From: an uncultured Thermofilaceae archaeon
GTDB taxonomy: Archaea > Thermoproteota > Thermoprotei > Thermofilales > Thermofilaceae
Assembly: GCA_938036345.1 (NCBI GenBank)
Contig: CALHPJ010000001.1
Coordinates: 124,001-188,000, forward strand
DNA: 64,000 nt
Direction: 5' to 3'
This document shows positions 51,013 through 59,634 of the stretch, in pieces (position 1 is the first letter of the stretch; each line of letters begins with the position of its first letter). The translations under genes were made by a program, and so were the position numbers. The notes under the pieces are model-generated. The model was given only the letters and a program-made list of their open reading frames with translations, did no database searches and had not been told where the DNA came from.

Positions 51013-51396
51013 ATGAAAGGTCGTTCCCTCACGGCTTCCGTGGTACTTGTTACACTTACTTTACCCCTTGTTCGAGCACAAGGTCCTACTGTTAATATTG
51101 ACGCATTACGGAGCTACGCTGTCCTGAGCGTTAAATTAGCAGTAACAATAACCGGTTTGCTAGTTTTTCTAACTTCACTGGTACGAGCGGCGGTGGCCGG
51201 GCTTAAAAAGCAGGTGGGGGGCGTGTACTCTGGTAGCGCCCTCAGAGACCTCTACGAAACTTTGGAGGGTCCAATATTCTGGCTGATATCCCTGGCGCTA
51301 ATAGCCTGGCTACCCGATATATTGGTTTCAGTAGGCTTACTCCCCCAAGGAACACCTTTCACCGTTAGCTGGAACGATATATTCGGAAAGCCGTGA
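51013..51396 (+). CDS. VirB2/CedA1-like two-helix pilin candidate
   Basis: A 127-residue protein with a cleavable signal peptide (SLTASVVLVTLTLPLVRAQG, cut near residue 23) and then two membrane helices, about 37-60 (VLSVKLAVTITGLLVFLTSLVRAAVAG) and 88-107 (FWLISLALIAWLPDILVSVGLL), separated by a short basic loop GLKKQVGG. This is the architecture of VirB2/TrbC conjugation pilins and of the archaeal CedA1/TedC pilins. The protein is longer than bacterial VirB2 because of the loop after helix 1. Just downstream are VirB6-like and VirB4-like genes, the partners expected for this pilin. Sequence similarity to known members is not asserted. Confidence 0.6.
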   Translation: MKGRSLTASVVLVTLTLPLVRAQGPTVNIDALRSYAVLSVKLAVTITGLLVFLTSLVRAAVAGLKKQVGGVYSGSALRDLYETLEGPIFWLISLALIAWLPDILVSVGLLPQGTPFTVSWNDIFGKP

Positions 51397-51399
51397 CAA

Positions 51400-51430
51400 C
51401 AGCTATAAATAATTCTTAAATTATTTTTAA
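51400..51430 (+). promoter_or_regulatory. AT-rich promoter region of the channel operon
   Basis: The 44-base gap between the VirB2-like and VirB6-like genes contains CTATAAATAA and TTCTTAAATTATTTTTAA; the second is centred about 24 bases before the ATG at 51441. The large downstream operon (51441-58313) starts here. Confidence 0.45.
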
Positions 51431-51440
51431 TTGGGTTGGT

Positions 51441-52241
51441 ATGAGCGTAAGCATAGATTTTGCGGCGTACAGCCTTGCGCTCGCCTTCGTTGCGGTAGAA
51501 GTGTTGTACGGGGCATGGCTTTCGAGCAATCCTTCGCCGCAAATTAAAGCTAAAGGAATCACCGTAATATACAACGCTCTCGAAAGCGCGGTTTTAGGCA
51601 TTGTGCTAGCAGCCATTTTGCTCTCCTCTCAGGCAGTGCTCTCTGTATTCGGCATATTCCCAGTACCCCCGACCGAGGCTGAACGGCTCTGTCTGGAGGC
51701 GAGAGATAGGTACACAACCTACGTGATGGATTTAGCTAACGTAGCCCGCGATATCGCGCTAACCGGTATACTTGCCCCCCTAGCCGCCACATGGCACGCG
51801 GCCTGCAGCCTATCAAATTTTTTCGCCACATATTTGATGGCTGCGAGTGCGGCGCTTCTGGTAGCTTCGCGCTTCTGCTCTATCTATGGTGCACCGCTAG
51901 CCAGCCTTGGCATTGTGCTGACAGGGATAGCCAGGTTTAGGAGGGTAGGTCCTACGCTAGCGATAGGCATCGTCGCCCTCCAGGTCTACGTAGGTGTAGC
52001 CGCGCCGTACCTGAGCAGCGTAGCTGCGCAGTTGAGGTTCAAGTACGTCGGAGTCCCGCTTGCAGGGATAGCGCAGTACTTCGCAGGTGCGGTAGAGGAG
52101 GTGGTGGGCGACGCAAAAGCCATGGGGGAGTGCGTGGCGTGGTTCACTCTCTCTACTGCAGTAGCCGCGGCTCTAAGCGCTGGAGCTGTTACCGCAGCTG
52201 GCGGCTTACCCGAGTCGTTGATAGCGAGGCTGAGGGTCTAG
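51441..52241 (+). CDS. VirB6/CedA-like polytopic channel protein
   Basis: A 266-residue membrane protein with about six or seven helices (7-27, 45-72, 103-122, 130-152, 153-172, 175-195, 235-255). The segment GIARFRRVGPTLAIGIVALQVY recalls the R-R-xG-x-xL motif at the end of a helix in TrbL/VirB6-type and CedA proteins. CedA is the channel subunit of the Sulfolobales DNA-import system and is similar in size. It lies between a VirB2-like pilin and a large protein with a related N-terminus. The match is by architecture, position and this one segment. Confidence 0.6.
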   Translation: MSVSIDFAAYSLALAFVAVEVLYGAWLSSNPSPQIKAKGITVIYNALESAVLGIVLAAILLSSQAVLSVFGIFPVPPTEAERLCLEARDRYTTYVMDLANVARDIALTGILAPLAATWHAACSLSNFFATYLMAASAALLVASRFCSIYGAPLASLGIVLTGIARFRRVGPTLAIGIVALQVYVGVAAPYLSSVAAQLRFKYVGVPLAGIAQYFAGAVEEVVGDAKAMGECVAWFTLSTAVAAALSAGAVTAAGGLPESLIARLRV

Positions 52242-52242
52242 C

Positions 52243-55200
52243 ATGTGGAAAAACCTGCTGAGCTGCGCGCTTTTAGCGGAGGCGGCGTTTATAGCCTGGA
52301 GGTACAGGAGAGAGCAGGAGCGCTTGGTCGCAACAGCAGGATACTTCGTTTTAGCCGCAACACTAACAGCTCTCAGCGTTGCGGAAATCGCTGCTGAGCT
52401 CGCTGGAACCAACCTACACCTCTTCTCCAGAGAGCTGACTAGAAGACTTGGTGCGGAAGTGGTGCTCTCTTGTGAAGAAGCGATGCCTGCAAGCATTCAA
52501 AGAGCCGTGGCGTTCTCCATCCTCAACTCCATTCTCTTATCCGTCGCCTTGGTCTCGTCCGTAGTGAGCGGGGGCGCGGCAGCTCTGGTAGCTTCGCTAT
52601 CCTATGCTGGCGTAAACACCGTAGGCTCCATCCTCAACGTGTCTCTATTTTCCTTACAATTATTCAGGTTCGTCGGCCAGGTCTACATAGCAGTTGCCGA
52701 TCTAGGTGACCTTTTACACCCCCTCCTTATCGCGGTTGGCGGCGTCTTCCTGGTCCCCCAGGCTACGAGGAGGTTTGGGGCAACGCTGATAGCCCTTGGG
52801 GTGGGCTTTGGGCTACTGATACCTCTCGTACTCAACTCCGTCGCAATAGCTGCGAAGCCCAAGCCCACAGAGGGGATGGCGGGGGAAGCCGGTGTAGTCA
52901 AGTTTGAGGTTGAGTTAGCGGTGCCAGTCGCGAGCTTAGGCGCGCAGCTTAGCTTCAGGGAGTTAAGCGTTAAGGCGCCGCCGGGCTTCGTCGTGGTGTA
53001 CAGAAACCCGAGGGGCCGCGTGGTAGCGAGACCGGCAAGCATACCCTACGTGGAGTACGTGGATCAATACGAGGTGATCGGACTGTACTACTCCGGGGTG
53101 AGCCTACCCTTCGACAGCACCACTTTTTACGTAAAAGCCTACAACTTCCTCGCTGAAGCTCCAGCACAGGGCGTTGAGAGAGGCACTCCACGGTGGGATA
53201 ATCTCTGCTCCCCCTCGAGGAACTGCACAGTGGTTCGTATAGGGGTCAGCAAAGGCGTCATAGCCTTCAGCGACACCACTCGATCTAACAGCACCCCGCC
53301 CAAGGGCTGGGGGCTGTGGGCTGGACGAGGTTTTTTCCTCTACGAGGGTTCGGAAGAGTACGGCTGGCCGCTGCCGTGGTATCCCACTGGGGGCTACCTG
53401 CTGAACCATAAGATAGTGGGCGTAGCCGATCCGCGAGTGGGCCTGGTGAGCACGCTGCAGAGTAGCGTAACCCTCGGCGACCTCCTCCTCGATAGCGGAG
53501 AGGGGTCGGCCTACCTTCTCAACGTGACGATCACGAACGTTACCATATGGGTCGAGGGCGATGTCGACGCAAGCGGCATATGTAGGGACGGTAAACCCGT
53601 GCTCCTGGACGTCGGCGAAAGCGAAGTAACGGTTAACGGCTCGAGGCTGAAGGTTAAACCGGTCTTCAGCTGTCGAGTGGAGCGAAAGTACCCCCTCTTC
53701 CCCGATTTCAGAGCTGAGGCGGGCAGGTGGTTCGACCAGTATGCTCGAGTGCTGAATGCCTCTCTACCGGCCTCAACCGCTAGCCCGGAGGCCGGCAGGT
53801 GCCTCTACGGTGACCAGTCCGGGATCGGCGCGTTTCTGTGGAATAAGCGGCTCTTCGTTTCACAGGGCCTATGGCCCAGGACGAGTGTCACCTCCGTGAT
53901 CGTCAACGTCACCTACTTCGGGAACATAACCCGTCCGGCCATCATCGGGCCAGCTACTGTGGGATCCGCTGCTACGGCTTTTACGGCGCCTCTCCGTCTG
54001 GTTGGCGGAGTGGGCGCCTGCGAGCCCGGATTGCTCATAACAAACTTCACAGTACTCAGTGAAACAACGGTTTCGGGGCTGCTCTACGATAGCCTGCTAG
54101 AGGGGGCCATCCAGCCATCCTACGTAAACATGGTCAAGGAGGAAGCTTACGACGTAGTTAACAGTGTCGCGCTCCTTGCCCTGATCGCCAGTGCACTGGC
54201 TGCGTCGCTCATGGGTGTCAGTGCGCTGAGCTGGGCTTTCGGCGGCGTAGTAATAGGGGGAGCTGCTCCTGCAATTCCACTGGGCAAAGTACTTCACCTG
54301 CTCGAAGACCTCGGCGGAGCAGTGCTGAGTTTTATAGAATCGCTAACCGCTGTGAGGAGGTGGAGAAGCTTACTTCACACAGTGGCGGGCCCCCGCATTT
54401 ACGAGCTATATGACATAAGGAAGAGGCTGGAGGGGAGCGTGAAGGTGCTGGAGGAGCTCCGCAGAGCTGCCGCTAGTATCGCCCCCACGCTTAGGAGTAG
54501 GATCGCGCAAATGGGGGTAGCCACGCTGAAGTTCGCATGGGGGCATAGGCGGTCCTACCCCCTCTCCTTTACCCTCCACGCGGCTGGGGAGCTGTTGCGG
54601 AGAGCAGCTTTCAAGAAAGTGAACCCCGCGCTCCGGGGGAAGGAGCGATTGCTCGCTGCTCTGCTTCACCCAGTTAGCAGCAGGCTGCTGGTGGCAAGCG
54701 ACGTGCTGTACGCGGTGGCTTGGCTGCTCGATGCAAAGCCGTTCAAGGCATCGCTAACGTTAAGATCCTTAAAGAGGGCTTTGCAGGAGGCGAAGCATGC
54801 ATCGAGGAGCCCCGCTAGGCTGTACTTCGATGAAAGGGACCGCGAAGGAGTTCGCCTCTTGAGGGCTTACTCGGACAAGATAGCAAAGGCGGTACTCAGG
54901 GGAGGAGAGCCGAAGCCCGGGGACGTCCAGGGGTTCTTTAGAGCCGTTACCGCGGCAAACCCGCCCCGGCCCATACTGCGCCTCGTGCAGCCCATCGCAT
55001 CGGGTAAACTAGAGGCGGGCGAACTAGCGTGGAGGGTCGCGCTGACTGCATGCGCCATGGGCTACACTGGCGCCTTAACGCTGAAGCTGCTGAGCGAGAA
55101 GCCCGAAGTCGCCCTAAGGGTAGCCGACGCTGCAGCGCTCGGAATGTTCAAACCAAGCGACGAACTTAAAGCGGCGCTCCTTTCGGGCCTTTCCAAGGTC

Positions 55201-56091
55201 GACGTAAGTAAGAGATTGCTCGAAGCTCTAGGCGCCGGATTCAGCCTCGCCGCTACCTGGCTTACCTCGCTCGAACAGAGGGAGAGCTGGCGCTACTTAG
55301 CTCTGAGGCTAGTTCAGGAGGCTGTAGAGGAGCGCAAGCCGTGGTTTGTAAGCGAGCTGCCTCCCGACACCAAGAAGCTCCTAGAGGTTACTACAAGGAC
55401 ACTGGAGCGAGCTAAGCAGTGCAGCCAACCCCTCAGTACCCCAGAGATCCTGCAACACCTCACCGGCAACGCGAACGAGCTTCACCCATTTCGCGAGGAA
55501 CTGAAAATTATCGAAGGTTTTTGGAGAGCTATCGAGGAAGCCGGGGTGGACGCGGAGAAGGCCATGGAATTTTACGTGGTAAGCGGGGATCCCTACTGGC
55601 TCGGTTATGCATCGGCAAAAATATCCGAGGAAGGTAGGGGTCACTGGGTAGTCGAGCAAGCGCTCCGCTTAAGCTCCAAGAGGCAACTTAGCTGGCTGCG
55701 CTCAAGCTTTAGCCGCTTCGTTGCTAGAGCCTGCCGAGAAGGTGTAGCCGCTGCTAGGGATCTCGAAGAGGCTGCACATTTCCTAGAGGGTTACGGGGTT
55801 CCGCCTCAGCCGTGGCACTCATTAGCTCTCAGGGACCACGAACGGAGGGAGAGGGCGAAGGTCTGCAAGGCTGTGGAGGAAGCCGTTCGCATGGCGAGAG
55901 AAGTTGAAGAGAGGGTTCGCGCGCTCCGGGTCGAAGCCTATGAGTACAGGACGGAGCTGCTGTTCGGCGGCCTCTACGACGTGGTGGAGCTCGTAGAGTC
56001 GCTCGATGCTGTGCTCTCAAGCCTATGCGATAACGCGCGCAGACTTAGGGAGTTGGGCGAAGGTATTCTCCGGGAGATGCAGCGCGGATAG
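52243..56091 (+). CDS. Giant membrane protein with VirB6-like N-terminus, ectodomain and cytosolic tail
   Basis: A 1282-residue protein. Residues 1-210 are a six-to-seven-helix region ending PQATRRFGATLIALGVGFG, resembling the VirB6-like gene just upstream. Residues about 220-640 are a beta-rich, N-glycosylation-rich external domain with Cys pairs (LCSPSRNCT, GICRDGK). Residues 640-700 hold two more helices (LLALIASALAASLMG, AFGGVVIGGAAPAIPL). Residues 710-1282 are an alpha-helical, basic cytosolic domain (repeat-like, many Leu/Arg/Ala) that could contact the ATPase. A fusion of this size is unlike CedA. It starts one base after the VirB6-like stop and ends 11 bases before the ATPase start. 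Confidence 0.65.
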   Translation: MWKNLLSCALLAEAAFIAWRYRREQERLVATAGYFVLAATLTALSVAEIAAELAGTNLHLFSRELTRRLGAEVVLSCEEAMPASIQRAVAFSILNSILLSVALVSSVVSGGAAALVASLSYAGVNTVGSILNVSLFSLQLFRFVGQVYIAVADLGDLLHPLLIAVGGVFLVPQATRRFGATLIALGVGFGLLIPLVLNSVAIAAKPKPTEGMAGEAGVVKFEVELAVPVASLGAQLSFRELSVKAPPGFVVVYRNPRGRVVARPASIPYVEYVDQYEVIGLYYSGVSLPFDSTTFYVKAYNFLAEAPAQGVERGTPRWDNLCSPSRNCTVVRIGVSKGVIAFSDTTRSNSTPPKGWGLWAGRGFFLYEGSEEYGWPLPWYPTGGYLLNHKIVGVADPRVGLVSTLQSSVTLGDLLLDSGEGSAYLLNVTITNVTIWVEGDVDASGICRDGKPVLLDVGESEVTVNGSRLKVKPVFSCRVERKYPLFPDFRAEAGRWFDQYARVLNASLPASTASPEAGRCLYGDQSGIGAFLWNKRLFVSQGLWPRTSVTSVIVNVTYFGNITRPAIIGPATVGSAATAFTAPLRLVGGVGACEPGLLITNFTVLSETTVSGLLYDSLLEGAIQPSYVNMVKEEAYDVVNSVALLALIASALAASLMGVSALSWAFGGVVIGGAAPAIPLGKVLHLLEDLGGAVLSFIESLTAVRRWRSLLHTVAGPRIYELYDIRKRLEGSVKVLEELRRAAASIAPTLRSRIAQMGVATLKFAWGHRRSYPLSFTLHAAGELLRRAAFKKVNPALRGKERLLAALLHPVSSRLLVASDVLYAVAWLLDAKPFKASLTLRSLKRALQEAKHASRSPARLYFDERDREGVRLLRAYSDKIAKAVLRGGEPKPGDVQGFFRAVTAANPPRPILRLVQPIASGKLEAGELAWRVALTACAMGYTGALTLKLLSEKPEVALRVADAAALGMFKPSDELKAALLSGLSKVDVSKRLLEALGAGFSLAATWLTSLEQRESWRYLALRLVQEAVEERKPWFVSELPPDTKKLLEVTTRTLERAKQCSQPLSTPEILQHLTGNANELHPFREELKIIEGFWRAIEEAGVDAEKAMEFYVVSGDPYWLGYASAKISEEGRGHWVVEQALRLSSKRQLSWLRSSFSRFVARACREGVAAARDLEEAAHFLEGYGVPPQPWHSLALRDHERRERAKVCKAVEEAVRMAREVEERVRALRVEAYEYRTELLFGGLYDVVELVESLDAVLSSLCDNARRLRELGEGILREMQRG

Positions 56092-56102
56092 TTGAAGCCC
56101 AG

Positions 56103-58313
56103 GTGAGTCCGGTGTACTTGCCCGGCCTTGAAAAAATGCTTTTGTTTTTCGTCTTAATGCTAGCGGTGCTCTCAACCTTTGCCTCAGGTGCGCCCACTCC
56201 ATTGGCACTCTTAATTGCCCTACTCGGCACCTACTTTACCTACGTGAATAGGGAAGCCCTGGTAGAGGTCCTCTACGGGGAAAGAGCCCTGCTTTTACTG
56301 GGCTTGGAGAGGATCATTTTTAAGAAAAACTACGTAATGGTATTGTTTAAAAAAAGAAATCTATGTATATTGAGTTCATTCTTAAAAGTTATAGATATAG
56401 ATTTTCCCGATAGTGATGCCAAACTCGGCGAAGAAGCTTCCAGAATCATGTCCGTGCTGCATATTCCGAGTACCACTTTCAACGTGATAGCTATCCCCCG
56501 CCGGGAAAATTACAGCTACTACCTGAAGGTGAACTCGGTCTGCAGGAGGGAGCATCTGCACGCAGCGGTAAACGGGTTCCTCCAGCTCGTATCCGAGGTT
56601 GAGCGACGGCTCGCCGCATGCGGGGTCTACACGTTACTAGCTAACCCCTCGGAAGCCCTTCCCGAGCTGGTTTCCCCAGAGGTGAACAGCTATGGGCCCG
56701 CGCCACCGTACGTTCTCCTCTCAACCCTTTTGTCGTCGGTCCTACTCTACCTCTTAGCTCCCGGGCTTGTCTTACTCGCCCTAATCCCTGTTCCGGTGAT
56801 ACTCGAAGAGCTTAAGCTCGTTAAAGGCGGGAAAGTGCCCCTACGTTTTGCGCCGCTGACCCCCTTAAGCTCCGTGACGAGCGATATCCCCGAGAGTTCC
56901 AGCCTCGGGTCGAGCCTAAGAGTCCTCCAGAAGCTCTTCGTGCAGTGCGACGAGCCGATTATAGCCTTGGTAGCCCCCCAGGATCTCGCTGAGCTTCAAG
57001 CTAAGGTCTCTAAGGCCTTAGAAGTGTTGGAGGCCGGTCGGGCTGGGGCTAGTAAGCTAAGCGACGAATTCAAAGCGGTTACGGTATTCGAGATTTATAG
57101 GGCGGTTGAAGAGGGGCAGATGCCGTTTAAGGTAGAGCTTTTCTCGAAGGGGCCTGTATGGAGGCTCGAGTCCCTCGGGCTTAGGCAAAGTTTTCATATT
57201 AATTCCCTGATCGGCAAGAGAGCTGTTCTGCAGCCAGCCAGGGCAGTTCTGGGGTTGCCGGGGGGACCGCACGCCCCCCTCCGAGTTAGTAGCCAAATTG
57301 CATGGCTGTCGCCTTACACATTCGTCAGGGCTGCTACCCGCAGGACGCCCAGGGCAATCTACCTTGGCCGTGGTACGCGTAAAGGCGAAAAAGTATACTT
57401 AGAGATCGACGCTCTGGAGAACGCTCACGGCCTAATCATAGGGCCCATGGGCTCGGGTAAGAGCACTACCGCGCGTGCTTTAGCGGTTCGGGCTATTGAG
57501 CAAGGGATAGTGCCGGTTATAGTCGACCCCTCGGGCGAGTACAGAGCCTTCGCAAACCGATACAGCTTCAATATCGTGGACTTGGCCGATAGACCAATCA
57601 ACCCGCTTGAATGCAGGGTAGAGGATCTGGAGAAATCCCTAGGATACATTTCCCCGCTTAATGATTACGAGGTAGAGCTCTTGCGGAGGTGTCTGGATAG
57701 CGGAGTAGAGGACTTTGCAGGCCTAATTCGAAGCACTGGAAACTCTAGCTTATCATGGAAGTTGAGACGCGTAGAGCCCTACTACAGTGAACCCTTAACC
57801 AGCTTGCGGCGCTTGCTTGAGGCGAGGCGCCCCTTGGTGCTCTGCATGGGCAGCAGCGCCTCCGGCGGATACAGGTCCATGCCGCTGGAAGTCCAGCAGT
57901 TCACGTTCAGCATAGCGCTAGCCCAGATGCGTGACCACGCCCTAGGGCTTGGCCTTAGTGAACCGAGGTGGCTCCTAATAGTGGATGAAGCCCACCTCTT
58001 CATGAGGCCGCCTGAAGGTTACCTGGAACCGGAAGTGGTTACCACAGCGAGGATGCTGAGGAAGTTCGGGCTCGCTGTGGTGCTACTTACACACGATTGG
58101 GGGGATGTGCCGGAGAGCTTCAGGAGGACGGCAGGCTGGAAGCTTGCTTTAAGCCACAGCGACCCCGACTACATCTCTCTGACTCAGATCTACATGGCGC
58201 TAAGCCCAAGCGAGCTGGCGTGGCTCCGCCGAGGAATCCGCGGTCGTGCCGTGCTGCGTAGAGGGTTGGAGCCCCACAACATCTTAGTCGAGATAGAGCC
58301 GCTGCAAGCGTGA
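56103..58313 (+). CDS. VirB4/CedB/HerA-like conjugation-type ATPase
   Basis: The energy source for DNA translocation or pilus dynamics. The 736 residues start with a short N-terminal segment and helices at 11-28 and 32-46, a cytosolic part, two more helices (203-220, 219-235), and the AAA-like motor at 435-736. Motifs are Walker A GPMGSGKST (447-455), DPSGEYR (475-481), Walker B LLIVDEAH (624-631), then LLTHDW (about 669-674) and SHSDPDY. Membrane helices before the motor domain are the layout of archaeal CedB. The GTG at 56103 has no clear ribosome site. Bases 56341-56400 are only 18 % GC and encode VLFKKRNLCILSSFLKVIDI. Confidence 0.8.
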   Translation: MSPVYLPGLEKMLLFFVLMLAVLSTFASGAPTPLALLIALLGTYFTYVNREALVEVLYGERALLLLGLERIIFKKNYVMVLFKKRNLCILSSFLKVIDIDFPDSDAKLGEEASRIMSVLHIPSTTFNVIAIPRRENYSYYLKVNSVCRREHLHAAVNGFLQLVSEVERRLAACGVYTLLANPSEALPELVSPEVNSYGPAPPYVLLSTLLSSVLLYLLAPGLVLLALIPVPVILEELKLVKGGKVPLRFAPLTPLSSVTSDIPESSSLGSSLRVLQKLFVQCDEPIIALVAPQDLAELQAKVSKALEVLEAGRAGASKLSDEFKAVTVFEIYRAVEEGQMPFKVELFSKGPVWRLESLGLRQSFHINSLIGKRAVLQPARAVLGLPGGPHAPLRVSSQIAWLSPYTFVRAATRRTPRAIYLGRGTRKGEKVYLEIDALENAHGLIIGPMGSGKSTTARALAVRAIEQGIVPVIVDPSGEYRAFANRYSFNIVDLADRPINPLECRVEDLEKSLGYISPLNDYEVELLRRCLDSGVEDFAGLIRSTGNSSLSWKLRRVEPYYSEPLTSLRRLLEARRPLVLCMGSSASGGYRSMPLEVQQFTFSIALAQMRDHALGLGLSEPRWLLIVDEAHLFMRPPEGYLEPEVVTTARMLRKFGLAVVLLTHDWGDVPESFRRTAGWKLALSHSDPDYISLTQIYMALSPSELAWLRRGIRGRAVLRRGLEPHNILVEIEPLQA

Positions 58314-58537
58314 AAGTAGACGAGCCAGCCGCCAGGTTACCGATGTCGCCCCACCTCCGGCCCGCCTATTCATACACGGCTCCGCCGCGTCCCAGCGGGT
58401 GCGCAAGTGGGGCGGGTCAGTCTACCTATCGCTCCTCAGCGATCAGGCATGGGGAACGGACCTCATCCCATTAAATACCTCCTTTTAGCCGGCCTATAAA
58501 TTATGTCTCTATCGCCGCTTGCTAGCCAGCAACGCAG
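58314..58537. other. Gene-free gap at the right end of the transfer block, with long inverted repeat
   Basis: Between two convergent genes. It contains an 8-base perfect inverted repeat CGCCCCAC (58347-58354) and GTGGGGCG (58407-58414), enclosing CCCGC (58360-58364) with GCGGG (58395-58399). The RNA of either strand would fold into a nested hairpin of about 68 bases. A further small stem, ATCGCT/AGCGAT, follows near 58427-58442. It may be a terminator, a small RNA or an element end. I see no tRNA-like or C/D box structure. Confidence 0.4.
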
Positions 58538-59623
58538 CTAACCGTGTGGATCAACCACAGGTAGCTCCCTGGGACCAAGCTCCGTATACTTTGTTAATGC
58601 CTCAGCCAGCGCCACGATGTTCTCCAAGGGTGTCGGGGGATGGACTTCGGCATACAGCATGAGCCCGCCCCTTTCCGAACCAAGCGTGTCGATAACCTCC
58701 TTTACATACACTTCGATGTCGGCTGGGGTCCCTAGCGGTATTAGGCGTTGCCTATCGATATCGAGGTCGATGCACACCTTGCCCTTCAGCCGAGCGATGT
58801 TTTCAAGCCCATTCACTCGGTCCTGGATGTTGAGTACGCTCACGCCAGCTTCCAGCAGCTGATCGAAGACCTCGGCAACGTGTCCATCCGTGTGCAACCT
58901 GACCCTTGTACCTCTCGACCGAACTCTGGAGAATATTGGGTGGTATCCAGGAAATATGAACTCCCTGAACATGGAGGGGCTGATCGGCATGCGCGTTTGC
59001 GTACCCAAGTCGTCGCCAAAGCTTACGACATCCACCTCAGGGTACCTGAGGAGGCGGTCGACTAGCTCCAGGTTATACTCTGTCAACGCCTCTATCAGCT
59101 CGTATATTTGCGGCGGTTTGCGGACAAAGTCTTTCATCAGGTTAGTGAAACCTCTCAAGTAGTACAGACGCTGAAAGAAGAAGCCGTGCGGCATTCCCGC
59201 AACCACAAGTTCGCCGGCCTCCCTCGCCCGATCCATGCTTTCGTAAACCCGCTCCCACGGGATCAGCCCTCCCCCCTCCACGGGTAACCCCTCGTCCGGG
59301 TCTGGGAAACTGTAAGTATTCCAAGCGGACCAGTCCTCGAGGGGGTGTCCGACAACTTGGCCCTGGTACCCCTTTATACTGAAGAACCATACGCAACCAA
59401 AGGGGTCTGTAAAGCTCCTCTCCTCGTGCACTACTCCCCCCTTCTTCTCGTACTGTATAAAGCCTCTGCGAAAGCCGGGGAAGAGGTGTTTGTACCGCTC
59501 GGCCACCTCCTCTAGGCTTTCGCGATAGATGTTCCACACCGGCCAGGAGACACTGATAGTTGCCGGGATTCTCTCCGGGTATCTAAAGTCGATCGCGCGT
59601 AGGCAGTTCTCCCGTTTATTCAC
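58538..59623 (-). CDS. Uroporphyrinogen decarboxylase-like (URO-D superfamily) protein
   Basis: A 361-residue barrel of the URO-D/methyltransferase family: RYPERIPAT at the start, VSFGDDLGTQTRMPISPSMFREF in the middle, and RVRLHTDGHVAEVFDQLLEAGVSVLNIQ near residue 240, the conserved H-x-D/C-G region. In methyltransferases of this family (MtaA, CmuA) this stretch often holds a metal-binding His-x-Cys; here it is LHTDG, so a zinc site is not evident and heme synthesis is not implied. It sits directly below the dehydrogenase gene (11 bases) and shares its strand with the other sugar genes, so it may act in a shared pathway. Confidence 0.82.
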   Translation of the reverse strand: MNKRENCLRAIDFRYPERIPATISVSWPVWNIYRESLEEVAERYKHLFPGFRRGFIQYEKKGGVVHEERSFTDPFGCVWFFSIKGYQGQVVGHPLEDWSAWNTYSFPDPDEGLPVEGGGLIPWERVYESMDRAREAGELVVAGMPHGFFFQRLYYLRGFTNLMKDFVRKPPQIYELIEALTEYNLELVDRLLRYPEVDVVSFGDDLGTQTRMPISPSMFREFIFPGYHPIFSRVRSRGTRVRLHTDGHVAEVFDQLLEAGVSVLNIQDRVNGLENIARLKGKVCIDLDIDRQRLIPLGTPADIEVYVKEVIDTLGSERGGLMLYAEVHPPTPLENIVALAEALTKYTELGPRELPVVDPHG

Positions 59624-59634
59624 CTAGTAGCCCC

